DNA of 23,591 nt, from NCBI GenBank assembly GCA_023457135.1, contig JAEWMO010000076.1, forward strand, positions 1 to 23,591. Reading direction: 5' to 3'. This document shows positions 1-7,661 of the stretch, one piece after another. Each line of letters begins with the position of its first letter. Within the stretch, counting starts at the first letter, position 1. Source of the stretch: Methanobacteriota archaeon (lineage in GTDB: Archaea > Halobacteriota > Methanomicrobia > Methanomicrobiales > Methanoculleaceae). The position numbers were made by a program, and so were the translations under genes. A model generated the notes under the pieces. That model did no database searches. It was not told the DNA's origin and saw only the letters and a list, made by a program, of their open reading frames with translations.

Positions 1-1047
1 GGTGTTCTGCTCCAGGCTCTCGAACGCCGCCGCTTCGGTCCTGCCGCACCCGAAGACGCTCACGACGGCATGCCCTTCCTCGAACTCGGTTCCGGGCCAG
101 GGGATGTCGGCGATGCGAGGCGCAAGCGCCGAGAGGTCTGCGTCGAGCCGCATGTCGCGTTCCGCAAAGAGGATCCGCCGGACCGCGATCTGCCGGGCCT
201 GCGGCCTCGCCTCCGGGATCACGCCCCGGCAGGCATCCATGTGGAGCGAGAAGACGCTCTCTCCCGTCGCCATCTCGACCGTATCCACGGTCGCCTGGAA
301 CCGGGGGTTGATCTCGATCGCCCAGGGCTTCTCCCCCGCCATGAAGTCGATCCCAACCGAGCCCACGCAGCCACTGGCTGCTGCTATCCGCTCCGCGACC
401 GCGACCATCTCCGCGGCGAGCGGGTGGGCAAACGGGGTGACCGACCCGGCAAACCCGTGCGCGGATTCGCCGTTCCCCCGCAGGATCTGGCGATTGACCG
501 CAACGGCCCGCGCGCGCCGGCCGTCCGCAACACAGGAGACGCTCGAAGGTATCCCGTCGACGAGGTACTGTGCAACATACGGCACGTCGGGCCAGGCCTC
601 CTCCCACCGGCGGAGGTCTTCTCCGGTCTTCACGACGGCGTTCCGCCACCCCCCCGCGCCCCGGCGCGGCTTGACCATCGCCGGAAACCGATCGCTCCCC
701 GCAAGCGGCGGGACCGGGACCTCCAGCCCCTCGAAGAACCGCTGGATCTCCAGTTTGTCGAGGAACCGCTCCACCTTCGCAGGCGGCGTCCCGCAGAGCG
801 GGATCGTCGTCCCGATCGCCTCGGCGCCCGAGGTGACGACCAGCGCGTCGACCGGGTGGCGGGCGGCGAGCTCCGCGATCGTATCGGGGAGTTCGTCGAG
901 TTCCCCGAACGTCAGGCAGTCCTCCGTGCACCAGGCGAGGTCCTGGTCGCAGAAATGGTCGACGGCGTAGACCGCATAACCGGCCCGGCGGGCCGACTGC
1001 GCCACGTGCCGCGTGGCAAACCCGGCGACCAGTACCCGGCCCTTCAC
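1..1047 (-). CDS. ATP-grasp ligase, COG2232-like (3' end beyond window)
   Basis: This is an open frame of 349 codons that runs off the left edge without a stop. The N-terminus (residues 3-40) reads as a Rossmann-like preATP-grasp domain, VLVAGFATRHVAQSARRAGY. An ATP-grasp core follows, with the lysine of MVKPRRGAGG near residue 126 and the metal-binding motif WAIEINPRF at 242-250. Such enzymes form an acyl-phosphate on a carboxylate and join it to an amine or thiol. The sequence resembles the archaeal 'predicted ATP-dependent carboligase related to biotin carboxylase' group (COG2232), whose substrate I do not know. The GTG start overlaps the stop of the upstream aTrm56 gene as GTGA, which implies translational coupling. 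A link to tyramine-glutamate ligase (methanofuran synthesis) is possible, but I cannot support it here. Confidence 0.8.
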   Translation of the reverse strand, partial: MKGRVLVAGFATRHVAQSARRAGYAVYAVDHFCDQDLAWCTEDCLTFGELDELPDTIAELAARHPVDALVVTSGAEAIGTTIPLCGTPPAKVERFLDKLEIQRFFEGLEVPVPPLAGSDRFPAMVKPRRGAGGWRNAVVKTGEDLRRWEEAWPDVPYVAQYLVDGIPSSVSCVADGRRARAVAVNRQILRGNGESAHGFAGSVTPFAHPLAAEMVAVAERIAAASGCVGSVGIDFMAGEKPWAIEINPRFQATVDTVEMATGESVFSLHMDACRGVIPEARPQARQIAVRRILFAERDMRLDADLSALAPRIADIPWPGTEFEEGHAVVSVFGCGRTEAAAFESLEQNT

Positions 1048-1577
1048 CGCTCCACCGTCTTCTTCCCCACTTTCGTCGGCTCGATCCGGATCTTCGCGTC
1101 GGGATACTCCCGGTTGAGCTCCTTCCCCTCGAAGAGGTGATCGAGGAAGAGGGCGAGGCTGGAGATCTCCGAGTGGGGCTGGGTGGTCACCGAGACGTTG
1201 TAATCGGCAAGGCCGTAGATGTCGCCCGGCACCTTCTCCGCGCCGACGACGACGAGCACCCGCTCTTCGTTCCGGATCTCGTCGATGACGTCGGTCATCC
1301 GGAGCCCGTACATCGTGAGGTGGGCGACCTTGCCGCCGCCCGCCTTCCAGTCCTGGATGCACCGCCGCCACTTCACGTCATTCTCGACGAAGAACTCCCC
1401 TCCCCACCGGGAGGCCACGTCCTCGATGCTCGTGATGACGCCGGGGTCGTTTGCCGCAAGATACATTCCGCGGGCCCCGAGCGCCCGGGCCGCGAGCCCG
1501 ACATGGGTCGTAACCCGCTGGTCACGCTCGGGCCGGTGGCCTATCCGGAGCACCGCTACGGTGGGCGTATCGCTCAA
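1044..1577 (-). CDS. trm56: tRNA (cytidine(56)-2'-O)-methyltransferase, aTrm56
   Basis: The product is 177 aa. The N-terminus VAVLRIGHRPERDQRVTTHV and the core VVVGAEKVPGDIYGLADYNV are hallmarks of archaeal aTrm56. This SPOUT-superfamily enzyme methylates the ribose of C56 in the T-loop of tRNA with S-adenosylmethionine. The sequence SVTTQPHSEISSLALFLDHL near the C-terminus is the knotted cofactor-binding region. I chose the TTG at 1577 because family members begin just before this point, a GAGG-type ribosome site precedes it, and it overlaps the stop of the upstream gene as TTGA. A longer frame to 1652 would add an Arg/His-rich, shadow-like N-terminus. The 3' end overlaps the ATP-grasp gene. 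Confidence 0.9.
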   Translation of the reverse strand: MSDTPTVAVLRIGHRPERDQRVTTHVGLAARALGARGMYLAANDPGVITSIEDVASRWGGEFFVENDVKWRRCIQDWKAGGGKVAHLTMYGLRMTDVIDEIRNEERVLVVVGAEKVPGDIYGLADYNVSVTTQPHSEISSLALFLDHLFEGKELNREYPDAKIRIEPTKVGKKTVER

Positions 1578-1852
1578 TCCTCTCGCCTCTTTGCCTTGAT
1601 GACGCCGTTCTCGATGGTGAACGGCATGTCGTCCGTATTCCGGCACTGGCACTCGATCAGCGACTCCTGGATGGAGAGGAGGCGCACCGCCTCCCCGGAC
1701 CGCCTGACCAGGAGATAGCGTTCGAGACGCTCAAGCGACGCCATGACCGCACCGGGTTCAAGCCCGGTGGCTGCTGTCAGATCCCCGACCGTAACGCTGC
1801 CGGCCTGTGGAATCCCGTGGTATACGGCCCAGTCCAGATCTTCCTCACGCAC
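1574..1852 (-). CDS. Small winged-helix (MarR-like) protein
   Basis: The product is 92 aa from a GTG start. Residues 20-62 (VTVGDLTAATGLEPGAVMAS followed by LERLERYLLV) match a winged helix-turn-helix. The C-terminus has an ECQCRNTDDMPFTIENGVIK segment with a Cys-x-Cys pair that could bind metal or form a disulfide. The gene is first in a group coupled to aTrm56 (TTGA overlap) and the ATP-grasp gene. A role as a transcription factor or a nucleic-acid adaptor is inference. No good ribosome site precedes the GTG, and a TATA-like box lies about 30 nt upstream, so the mRNA may be leaderless. Confidence 0.75.
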   Translation of the reverse strand: MREEDLDWAVYHGIPQAGSVTVGDLTAATGLEPGAVMASLERLERYLLVRRSGEAVRLLSIQESLIECQCRNTDDMPFTIENGVIKAKRRED

Positions 1853-1878
1853 ACCTATTCTTTTTTCCGGGGGGACCG

Positions 1879-1886
1879 ATATAGTT
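1879..1886 (-). promoter_or_regulatory. Possible TATA box for the leftward winged-helix operon
   Basis: The minus strand reads ACTATATC, centred about 30 nt upstream of the GTG start at 1852. That is the usual archaeal TATA-to-start distance for a leaderless transcript. The same AT-rich patch could also serve the rightward gene at 1975, since it is nearly symmetrical. Confidence 0.35.
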
Positions 1887-1974
1887 ATTCATGCGCCGCC
1901 TGCACCGTTTCGCCCATCCGGGCCGCAATCCGGCCGGGGAGGGGTGCGGAGGGCATGTTGTGGCGGGAAGACAT

Positions 1975-2367
1975 ATGAGTACCTATGCTGAACTTGCGGA
2001 CCTTGCCGAGGAACTCTTCGAGGCAAGCGGCGACGACGACGAACGCCTCTCGGAGAGGCTCGATGCGCTTGATGCGGAGACACGGGAGGCCCTGCTCGCT
2101 TCCGACCTCCTCAACGCCTACCAGGCTTTCTATTACTACTTCCGGGAGACGCCTGATGAACTGACGATAGAGCGGATGCAGCTCCACGCAGCATCCGACC
2201 TCGCACGGGGGGTCGTCATCGACGAGTTCGACATCTATGAGGTGATCCTCTTCAGGCAGGACGCAGTGCCCGTCCTCGTCCTCACCGACAGCGAGAGCGC
2301 GCTCGCACGGTTCGAGGGGAGAGGGGCATACGCGGAGATGGCCAGGTACCTGGACGAGTGCCTCTAG
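1975..2367 (+). CDS. Acidic conserved-type hypothetical protein
   Basis: The product is 130 aa and I do not recognise the family. It is strongly acidic and mostly helical by composition. An N-terminal helix (YAELADLAEELFEASGDDDE) leads to a central FYYYFRETPDELTIERMQLH stretch and then an alternating hydrophobic region (YEVILFRQDAVPVLVLTDSE) that looks like beta strands. I chose ATG 1975 because translation before it gives an Arg/Gly-rich sequence of overlap type. The gene is convergent with the UPF0280 gene; the two stop codons share the four bases CTAG at 2364-2367. Confidence 0.7.
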   Translation: MSTYAELADLAEELFEASGDDDERLSERLDALDAETREALLASDLLNAYQAFYYYFRETPDELTIERMQLHAASDLARGVVIDEFDIYEVILFRQDAVPVLVLTDSESALARFEGRGAYAEMARYLDECL

Positions 2368-3080
2368 ACCGCCCGTCTGCCCGCGGTGATCAGCCGCTCG
2401 TCCACCCGCGCCCGCACGATCGGCGGAAGGTCCCCCCAGCGGACCACCGCGTCCCCGATGACGGCGAGCACCCCCCGGACGCCCGTCCCTGACAGGGTGT
2501 CGAGGACCGAGGTGTCGTCCGCCGTGATCTGGTTGCAGATCGCCGTCGCCCGGGCATCCGCAACGGCGACATCGGGGGCAAAGACCGTCACGGCATCTGC
2601 GACGCCGAGGCTGATCGACGGCCCCACCGTCGCCGATGAGGTGCAGATACCGAGAACCTCCTCCTGCGGCGGAATCCTGAACGCGATCTGCCCGCTCAGG
2701 GGTGACGCGCCCGCATAGATACCCACTTTTATCTCACGGTCGCTCACGAGGGCGATATCTCCCCCGTTATCGACGAGCCCGAACGCCGCCCCCGCCGCGG
2801 CTATCGTCTCCACCCCGGCCCAGGCGATGGCGCCCGCCACCGCCGCCATCGGCCCGACCCCGGCCCCCGCCGCAGCCCGGACCATCCGCCCAACGGTCTT
2901 TCCCGGCGCTGCGAGGGTGTACGGCTCAAACGTTGCCTGAAAATAGGGGTCGAGGGCGATCTGCCGCTCGACTTCCCGCCGGGCGACCAGCATCCCGGAC
3001 TTCGCCGCAGCAACTGCTCCGGGATCGTCGGCGAGGATGGTCGCGATCGTCTCCCGGAATTCGAAATGCTCCCGGATCAT
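2364..3080 (-). CDS. UPF0280 / COG2122 ApbE-like protein of homocysteine synthesis
   Basis: The product is 238 aa. Visible motifs are LVDNGGDIAL (102-111), GICTSSATVGPSIS (144-157) and ADAVTVFAPDVAVADARATA (161-180), the arrangement of ApbE-fold flavin transferases. COG2122 members co-occur with DUF39 and NIL-ferredoxin genes and have been linked to anaerobic homocysteine formation. Here the gene is last in exactly that three-gene operon. The ATG at 3080 overlaps the ferredoxin stop as ATGA. An upstream extension to 3230 would run inside the ferredoxin gene and is rejected. The biochemical activity, perhaps flavinylation or redox support, is not established by sequence. Confidence 0.85.
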   Translation of the reverse strand: MIREHFEFRETIATILADDPGAVAAAKSGMLVARREVERQIALDPYFQATFEPYTLAAPGKTVGRMVRAAAGAGVGPMAAVAGAIAWAGVETIAAAGAAFGLVDNGGDIALVSDREIKVGIYAGASPLSGQIAFRIPPQEEVLGICTSSATVGPSISLGVADAVTVFAPDVAVADARATAICNQITADDTSVLDTLSGTGVRGVLAVIGDAVVRWGDLPPIVRARVDERLITAGRRAV

Positions 3081-3475
3081 CCCTGCTGCGAGAGGGCGCC
3101 ATGCGGGCACGCCCGGATACACCTTCCGCAGAGGACGCATCGTTCGGCGCTCACCCGGAGGCGCCACTCCTCGTCGAAGGCGAAGACCCTCTGCGGGCAG
3201 ATGCTGATGCAGGCCCCGCAGTCGATGCACTCCGCCTCGTCACGGGTGACGGCGTCCTCCATCACGCGGACCGAGACACCCATCTTCTCAAGGCACTGCC
3301 GGACGAGATCCGCGTCAGCGTCGGGGACATCGATCAGCACCTCGCCCGCCATCGAGTCGATGTTCGCCTTCTCGACGTTGACGAGGACGCCGGTCTCCTT
3401 CACCACGCGGGCGATCACCGGCTCCCGTCCCGGATCGTGCTCCCCCCTCCGGGAGAACGTCAGCAGGAGTTTCAT
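3077..3475 (-). CDS. NIL-domain 2[4Fe-4S] ferredoxin, partner of the DUF39 sulfurtransferase
   Basis: The product is 132 aa. Residues 1-75 form an NIL domain (a ferredoxin-like alpha/beta fold also seen at the C-terminus of methionine transporters). Two classical 4Fe-4S motifs follow: Cys83-x2-Cys86-x2-Cys89-x3-CysPro and Cys113-x2-Cys116-x2-Cys119-x3-CysPro. In Methanosarcina acetivorans the homologous NIL-ferredoxin is genetically linked with the DUF39 protein in making homocysteine from aspartate semialdehyde. It probably supplies electrons or sulfur handling. It is joined to both neighbours by ATGA overlaps, implying fixed stoichiometry. Confidence 0.9.
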   Translation of the reverse strand: MKLLLTFSRRGEHDPGREPVIARVVKETGVLVNVEKANIDSMAGEVLIDVPDADADLVRQCLEKMGVSVRVMEDAVTRDEAECIDCGACISICPQRVFAFDEEWRLRVSAERCVLCGRCIRACPHGALSQQG

Positions 3476-4980
3476 GACCGTCGCCTCCCGCCGAAGAGCT
3501 TCCCGAGATCGATCGCCGAGAGGATCCCGACCACCCGGTTCGTTGCGTCCACCACCGGGAGCGCGCTGATGTTGTTCCGTTCCAGTTTCTGGGCGGCGAT
3601 ATCCACCGGCTCATCGGGGGTCGTCTTGATCACCTTCCGGGTCATGATGTCCTTCACCTGCCGGAGCCTGCCGTCGTTCACCACGGCCTTCGAGACGTCG
3701 TAGGTGGTGATGATCCCGACGAGCGTCCCGTTGCCGTCGAGGACCGGGAGGTGGTTCGTCTCGTCTTTTAAGAGCCGCTTTGCCGCCACCCGGATCTCCT
3801 CGTCCTCGGTGATGCTGATCACCTGCCGGTTCATGATGTCGCGGACACGGGGCGTGACCGCCGTCTCCCGCATCGGCCTCACACGCTTTGCCGGGTCGAT
3901 CCGCCGGGTGGGAAGCGCGAGTTCCATCTTCCCCGCCTCGATCCAGGCCTTCAGCTCCTGCGCCACCGCCCGCGCTCCCCGGTAACTTGAGAGCGACGAC
4001 GTCCTGACGGTCTCCCCGTCGATCTCGATGGACCCGCTCTTGAGGTCGGCATAACTGACCGTCGCGACCGAGGGCCGGTCCCGCCGCGGCGTGCCGTAAT
4101 CGATCACGTTGGTCAGGATATCCTCATCACGGACCGCGGTGCTCCGGACGATGCCGGTATCGAGGACCGGTATGGGCACACCGAGACCAATATACATCGT
4201 CACGCCGTAGCCGTTCATCACCGCCGCCCGCAGGAACTCCTGGCGCATCTGCTTCATGTCCCCGGTCACCATCAGCGTCCCGAATCCGCCCCCGGCGGAG
4301 TGCTGGGTGCCCTCGCCGACGATCATACCCTCGCCGCCGGCAAGGAAGATCGGGACCCCGCTCCCGATGACCCGGAATTGGGGGTCGTTGACGAGCGGCG
4401 AGAGGGTCCCTGCGCCGGAGTAGGAGACGTTGCCGCACCGCGGAAGGAGGGTGCCCATATAGGTGCTGAGCGTCCGGTCGGTGGTGTTCGTCGCCGCGTT
4501 GTAGCGCTGGTAGGAGTTCCGCGGGTTGACCATGATCGCCTGGTTCATATCCTCGAGCAGGAGCTCCGTCGTGATGCCCCGGCGCGGGTAGCAGTCGGTC
4601 CCGCGGGAAGTCGCCCGCAGCTCGACGGTGCCTCCGGCGACGAGTTCTTCGAGGACATGGGCGCCGCCGTAGGGCCGGTCCTTGGTGTCGGCCTCCTGGG
4701 TCGCCCCCAGGTAGGCGTCGACCGCCGCTATTCCCGAGTATGCCTCAACGTCGTTGAGCCAGACGCGTTCCATCCTGATGGGGGGGTCGGCGTGCCCGAA
4801 GTTAAAGAAGGCACCGGAGGAGCACATTGCCCCGAATGTCCCGGTCGTGACGACGTCGACCTCCTCCAGAGCCCCTTCCTCTCCCAGCTCGTCGACGATG
4901 CCCGGCATCTCGTCGGCGGTAACAACTCGTGCAGTACCGTCGCGTATCCGGGCATTGATGAGGTCAAGGGACTTTTCCAT
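3472..4980 (-). CDS. L-aspartate semialdehyde sulfurtransferase (HcyBio/DUF39 with two CBS domains)
   Basis: The product is 502 aa. Residues 1-365 are the DUF39 (HcyBio) catalytic domain, which converts aspartate semialdehyde and sulfide to homocysteine in methanogens that lack the standard route. Cys53 (in GTFGAMCSSGAFFNFGH) and Cys130 (in SRGTDCYPRRGIT) occupy the positions of the two functional cysteines described for M. acetivorans MA1821 (Cys54 and Cys131). A glycine-rich segment, FLAGGEGMIVGEGTQHSAGG, lies near 223-242. Two CBS domains follow at about 383-440 and 442-500 and probably sense an adenine nucleotide or S-adenosylmethionine. It is first in the operon with the NIL-ferredoxin and UPF0280. 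A TATA box lies 25 nt upstream and no ribosome site is visible. Confidence 0.92.
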   Translation of the reverse strand: MEKSLDLINARIRDGTARVVTADEMPGIVDELGEEGALEEVDVVTTGTFGAMCSSGAFFNFGHADPPIRMERVWLNDVEAYSGIAAVDAYLGATQEADTKDRPYGGAHVLEELVAGGTVELRATSRGTDCYPRRGITTELLLEDMNQAIMVNPRNSYQRYNAATNTTDRTLSTYMGTLLPRCGNVSYSGAGTLSPLVNDPQFRVIGSGVPIFLAGGEGMIVGEGTQHSAGGGFGTLMVTGDMKQMRQEFLRAAVMNGYGVTMYIGLGVPIPVLDTGIVRSTAVRDEDILTNVIDYGTPRRDRPSVATVSYADLKSGSIEIDGETVRTSSLSSYRGARAVAQELKAWIEAGKMELALPTRRIDPAKRVRPMRETAVTPRVRDIMNRQVISITEDEEIRVAAKRLLKDETNHLPVLDGNGTLVGIITTYDVSKAVVNDGRLRQVKDIMTRKVIKTTPDEPVDIAAQKLERNNISALPVVDATNRVVGILSAIDLGKLFGGRRRS

Positions 4981-5001
4981 GAACGTATATTCATTTTGGA
5001 A

Positions 5002-5009
5002 TATTTATA
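5002..5009 (-). promoter_or_regulatory. TATA box of the homocysteine operon
   Basis: The minus strand reads TATAAATA centred about 25 nt upstream of the ATG at 4980, in an AT-rich island. The expected transcription start falls at or next to the ATG, and no Shine-Dalgarno sequence lies between, so a leaderless mRNA is likely. Confidence 0.6.
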
Positions 5010-5091
5010 GATGTTGATTATTACTTTTGGTAATATGGCCCCCGGTACAGGCATGCTGCAGGGAGGTATGGTCCGGGATCGGTTCGGGCCG

Positions 5092-5097
5092 AAAAAA
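5092..5097 (-). terminator. Oligo-T terminator after the PEGA gene
   Basis: The minus strand has six consecutive T residues (CTCTTTTTTCGG) about 17 nt past the PEGA stop codon. Archaeal RNA polymerase terminates at such T-tracts without needing a hairpin. It separates the PEGA gene from the homocysteine promoter. Confidence 0.5.
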
Positions 5098-5113
5098 GAG
5101 GGGGGGTTGCTGC

Positions 5114-6409
5114 TCAGTTCCGCTTCCAGAGGCCCGCGAGGAGGCCGAGGACGGCGAGCGCACCGACGACGGCAAAGGGTGCCATGCCCGCGCTGGGGGC
5201 CTGGGTCGGCGTGGCTGCAAGCGAGGCCGAGACGGAGGCAGTGCTCCCGGCCCCGACCTGGACGCTGGTCGTCCAATCGCTGTAGCCGCTGTGCGCCAGC
5301 ATGACCGTGTGGCTACCGGCGGCAATGCCGTCGATGGTCAGCGGGGTTATGCCCTTGTAGGCGTTGTCGACGTAGATCTCGGCGCCCGAGGGGGAGGAGG
5401 TGACCTGAATGGAACCGGCCGAGGTCACCGGGGCGGGCTGGAGGGTCGCGGTGACATGGCTCGTGGTCGCTCCGCTGACGCTGACCGAGGACGTGTAGTC
5501 CTGGTAGCCGCTCATGGAGACCCTGACGGTGTGAGAACCGACCGCAACGTTCGAGACTGTGTATGCCCCTGCCGAGGGAGTCTTCCCCTGGTATCTGTCG
5601 TCAAGGTAGATGTCCGCGCCTGCCGGGTAGGAGACCACGTCGATGGCCCCGGGTGAAGAGGGGAGGGCCGTCAACTGGGCGTTGACATGACTGGTCACGC
5701 CGGACTTCACCGATACGGTCGTGGCCCAGTCGTAGTAGCCGGAAAGATCGAGCTCGATGTTATGGGACTTCACCGAGACGCTGTTGAGCGTCAGGGGCGT
5801 CCGGCCCTTGTAGACCCCGTCTATGTAGACGTATGCGCCGGAGGGGCTCGACGTGATGCTGACCGCCCCGTACTGCTGGATAGGCGTCAGGGTGAACCGG
5901 ACTTCAGACTGCTTCCCGGACTGGACCGTGACGCTGGTGGACTCGGACTGGTAGCCGGACCGGTCGGCACGGAGAGAGTAGGAGCCCGGGGAGAGGCTGG
6001 AGATCGTGAGCGGCGCCGTTCCCTGGTAGTTGCCGTTCAGATAGATCGCCGCACCGGTGGGGTTTGAGGTCGCGTAGATCGAACCGTAGGTCTGGAGCGG
6101 CTGAAGCGTCGCGTAGACGTCCACGGTCTGGCCCATTGCGGGTCCCTTGGGCAGACTGCTGGTGTAGGTCTGGTAGCCGCTCTTCTCGACCCGGATGGTG
6201 CTGTACGGCGATCCGGTGGTGTAGACCGGGACGTAGAGTTCTCCTCCGAATGTGGTGCCCATGTACTGTCCGTCAAAGTAGACGTCAGCACCGTCGACGT
6301 TGCAGTGGACGTGGTACCACCCTTCATCTCCCCCGACACCTGCACAGACTGCAGGAATGCCGGCGCAGAGGACGATGAGGGCGATTCCGACGATAAGATT
6401 TCTCAGCAT
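5114..6409 (-). CDS. Secreted, membrane-anchored protein with five PEGA repeats
   Basis: The product is 431 aa. Residues 1-23 form a signal peptide (MLRNLIVGIALIVLCAGIPA). Five PEGA-type beta-sandwich repeats follow, at about 31-105, 108-177, 180-248, 254-325 and 332-398. They carry the recurring pattern SxPxGAxIYxDxxYxGxTPLT then GxHTVxxxxSGYxDWT. A Pro/Thr/Gln linker leads to a C-terminal transmembrane helix (PFAVVGALAVLGLLAGLW) and the short basic tail KRN. It is probably displayed on the cell surface, tethered to the membrane or S-layer; PEGA repeats commonly serve in envelope binding. The ATG has a GGAGA ribosome site at good spacing. The first repeat is the most divergent. Confidence 0.88.
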   Translation of the reverse strand: MLRNLIVGIALIVLCAGIPAVCAGVGGDEGWYHVHCNVDGADVYFDGQYMGTTFGGELYVPVYTTGSPYSTIRVEKSGYQTYTSSLPKGPAMGQTVDVYATLQPLQTYGSIYATSNPTGAAIYLNGNYQGTAPLTISSLSPGSYSLRADRSGYQSESTSVTVQSGKQSEVRFTLTPIQQYGAVSITSSPSGAYVYIDGVYKGRTPLTLNSVSVKSHNIELDLSGYYDWATTVSVKSGVTSHVNAQLTALPSSPGAIDVVSYPAGADIYLDDRYQGKTPSAGAYTVSNVAVGSHTVRVSMSGYQDYTSSVSVSGATTSHVTATLQPAPVTSAGSIQVTSSPSGAEIYVDNAYKGITPLTIDGIAAGSHTVMLAHSGYSDWTTSVQVGAGSTASVSASLAATPTQAPSAGMAPFAVVGALAVLGLLAGLWKRN

Positions 6410-6465
6410 GTTCTGTCTCCGATAGACGATAGTCGAATGTCGATTTTTTTGAATTTATCCTTTTC

Positions 6466-6477
6466 TATAATATATTT
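6466..6477 (-). promoter_or_regulatory. TATA box region for the PEGA gene
   Basis: The minus strand AAATATATTATA lies about 60 nt upstream of the ATG at 6409. The predicted start near 6445 gives a leader of about 35 nt that contains the GGAGA ribosome site. The leader also carries three close CGAT/TCGA-type words (6420-6445). Confidence 0.45.
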
Positions 6478-6625
6478 CAAAAATCCGTGGCGCTCGAACG
6501 ATACTGGTCGTTAATTAACCGGGGAGTCAACAAACGTGCCGGGATACCGGGTATTTATCCGGGTGACAGGTGTCCGGGTTGCCTCCATTCACCTTTTTCA
6601 TTCCAGAGGTCGACAGGGATACTGC

Positions 6626-7336
6626 ATGGATATCGAGAGGTTCATCACCGCGATGGAGCAGGTTGCTTCGCCTGAACTGGCCGAGGAGTACGATGCAGGG
6701 AGGATCGGTCTCGTCGTCGAGGGGACCGGCGACGTCGGCGTCGTCTGCTGTGCGCTCGACGCCACACAGACCGTGGTGGAGGCTGCCGTCAGGGCCGGGG
6801 CGGATATGCTGGTCGTCCACCATACGCCCCTCTGGAGCCCGATCACGGCGGTCAGGGGCCCGACGTCGCACCTGCTCCGGACCATCCTTGCCGCCCGCAT
6901 GAACCTCTATGTAATGCACACGAACTTCGACCACGCCGAGGGCGGCATCAACGACGTCCTCGCGGAGAGGCTCGGTTTTTCCCGGACGGAGCGGATGGCC
7001 GCCGGCCTCATCGGCGACTGTTCCCTCGATCCAGAAGAGATCGCCCGCCGCCTCCCGGGTGGGGGGATACGGGTCTACGGCGAGGTGGGGACGATCCGGC
7101 GTCTCGCCGTCGTCGGGGGAGGCGGGTTTGACCCCGACCTGATCCGGGAGGCCGCGAGCCTCGGGGCGGAAGCCTTCCTCTCGGCGGAGTTGAAGCACAG
7201 CGTCGCCCGTGCCTCGCCCATACCCTGCCTTGAGGCCACCCACTACGCGCTCGAAGCCCCCGGCATGGAGGCGCTTGCCGCCCGCATGGGGTGGCATTAT
7301 ATCCCGGACCCGCCACACGTAGTGGTAGTTCCATGA
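6626..7336 (+). CDS. Nif3-like dinuclear metal centre protein (COG0327)
   Basis: The product is 236 aa. The Nif3 signatures are present: VVHHTPLW (63-70, His65/His66), MHTNFDHAEGGIND (97-110, His98 and Asp102) and a C-terminal ATHYALEAPGMEALA segment with the paired His and Glu. Nif3-family proteins bind two metal ions and are related to a GTP cyclohydrolase-type fold, but a physiological substrate is not established. ATG 6626 matches the family start; upstream in-frame codons are not conserved-looking. The stop overlaps the start of the SWIM gene as ATGA. It is divergent from the PEGA gene. Confidence 0.88.
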   Translation: MDIERFITAMEQVASPELAEEYDAGRIGLVVEGTGDVGVVCCALDATQTVVEAAVRAGADMLVVHHTPLWSPITAVRGPTSHLLRTILAARMNLYVMHTNFDHAEGGINDVLAERLGFSRTERMAAGLIGDCSLDPEEIARRLPGGGIRVYGEVGTIRRLAVVGGGGFDPDLIREAASLGAEAFLSAELKHSVARASPIPCLEATHYALEAPGMEALAARMGWHYIPDPPHVVVVP

Positions 7337-7650
7337 GCGGTATCTGGCAGAAGATGGAGCAGGACAAGAGGCTGACGCCGGAGTTTCGCGCCTGCATCGA
7401 GCGTGCCTACGGGGAACGGGGGAGGAAAGCGCTTCTTGCGGTCGACGCCGGGCAGGTGAAGCGCTACCGGGACTTCTTCGTCGTGGTCGGGCGGAGCGCC
7501 GAGTACGTTGTCGAGGGCGACTTCTGCACCTGCAGCGATTTTCTCTTCCGGGGGCGCGAGTGCTGGCATATCCTCGCGGTACGGATCGCCGCACGGACAG
7601 GGTTATATGAATCCTACGATCTCTGGTACCAGGACACCTGGAAACCTTAA
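7333..7650 (+). CDS. SWIM zinc-finger protein
   Basis: The product is 105 aa. It has the SWIM signature Cys65-x-Cys67 ... Cys77-x-His79 within FCTCSDFLFRGRECWHIL. SWIM fingers bind zinc and mediate contacts with DNA or protein. Single-domain archaeal members of this kind are annotated as uncharacterised metal-binding proteins (COG5431-like). It is translationally coupled to the Nif3-like gene by ATGA, suggesting a shared process. It is the last intact host gene before the provirus boundary zone. Confidence 0.85.
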   Translation: MSGIWQKMEQDKRLTPEFRACIERAYGERGRKALLAVDAGQVKRYRDFFVVVGRSAEYVVEGDFCTCSDFLFRGRECWHILAVRIAARTGLYESYDLWYQDTWKP

Positions 7651-7661
7651 GACATAGGGTG

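Noticed and set aside
2..1140. Rightward open frames across the ATP-grasp gene
   Set aside because: They are Arg/Pro/Ser-rich translations without motifs. The minus strand carries a continuous ATP-grasp protein with EINPR and start-stop coupling to aTrm56.
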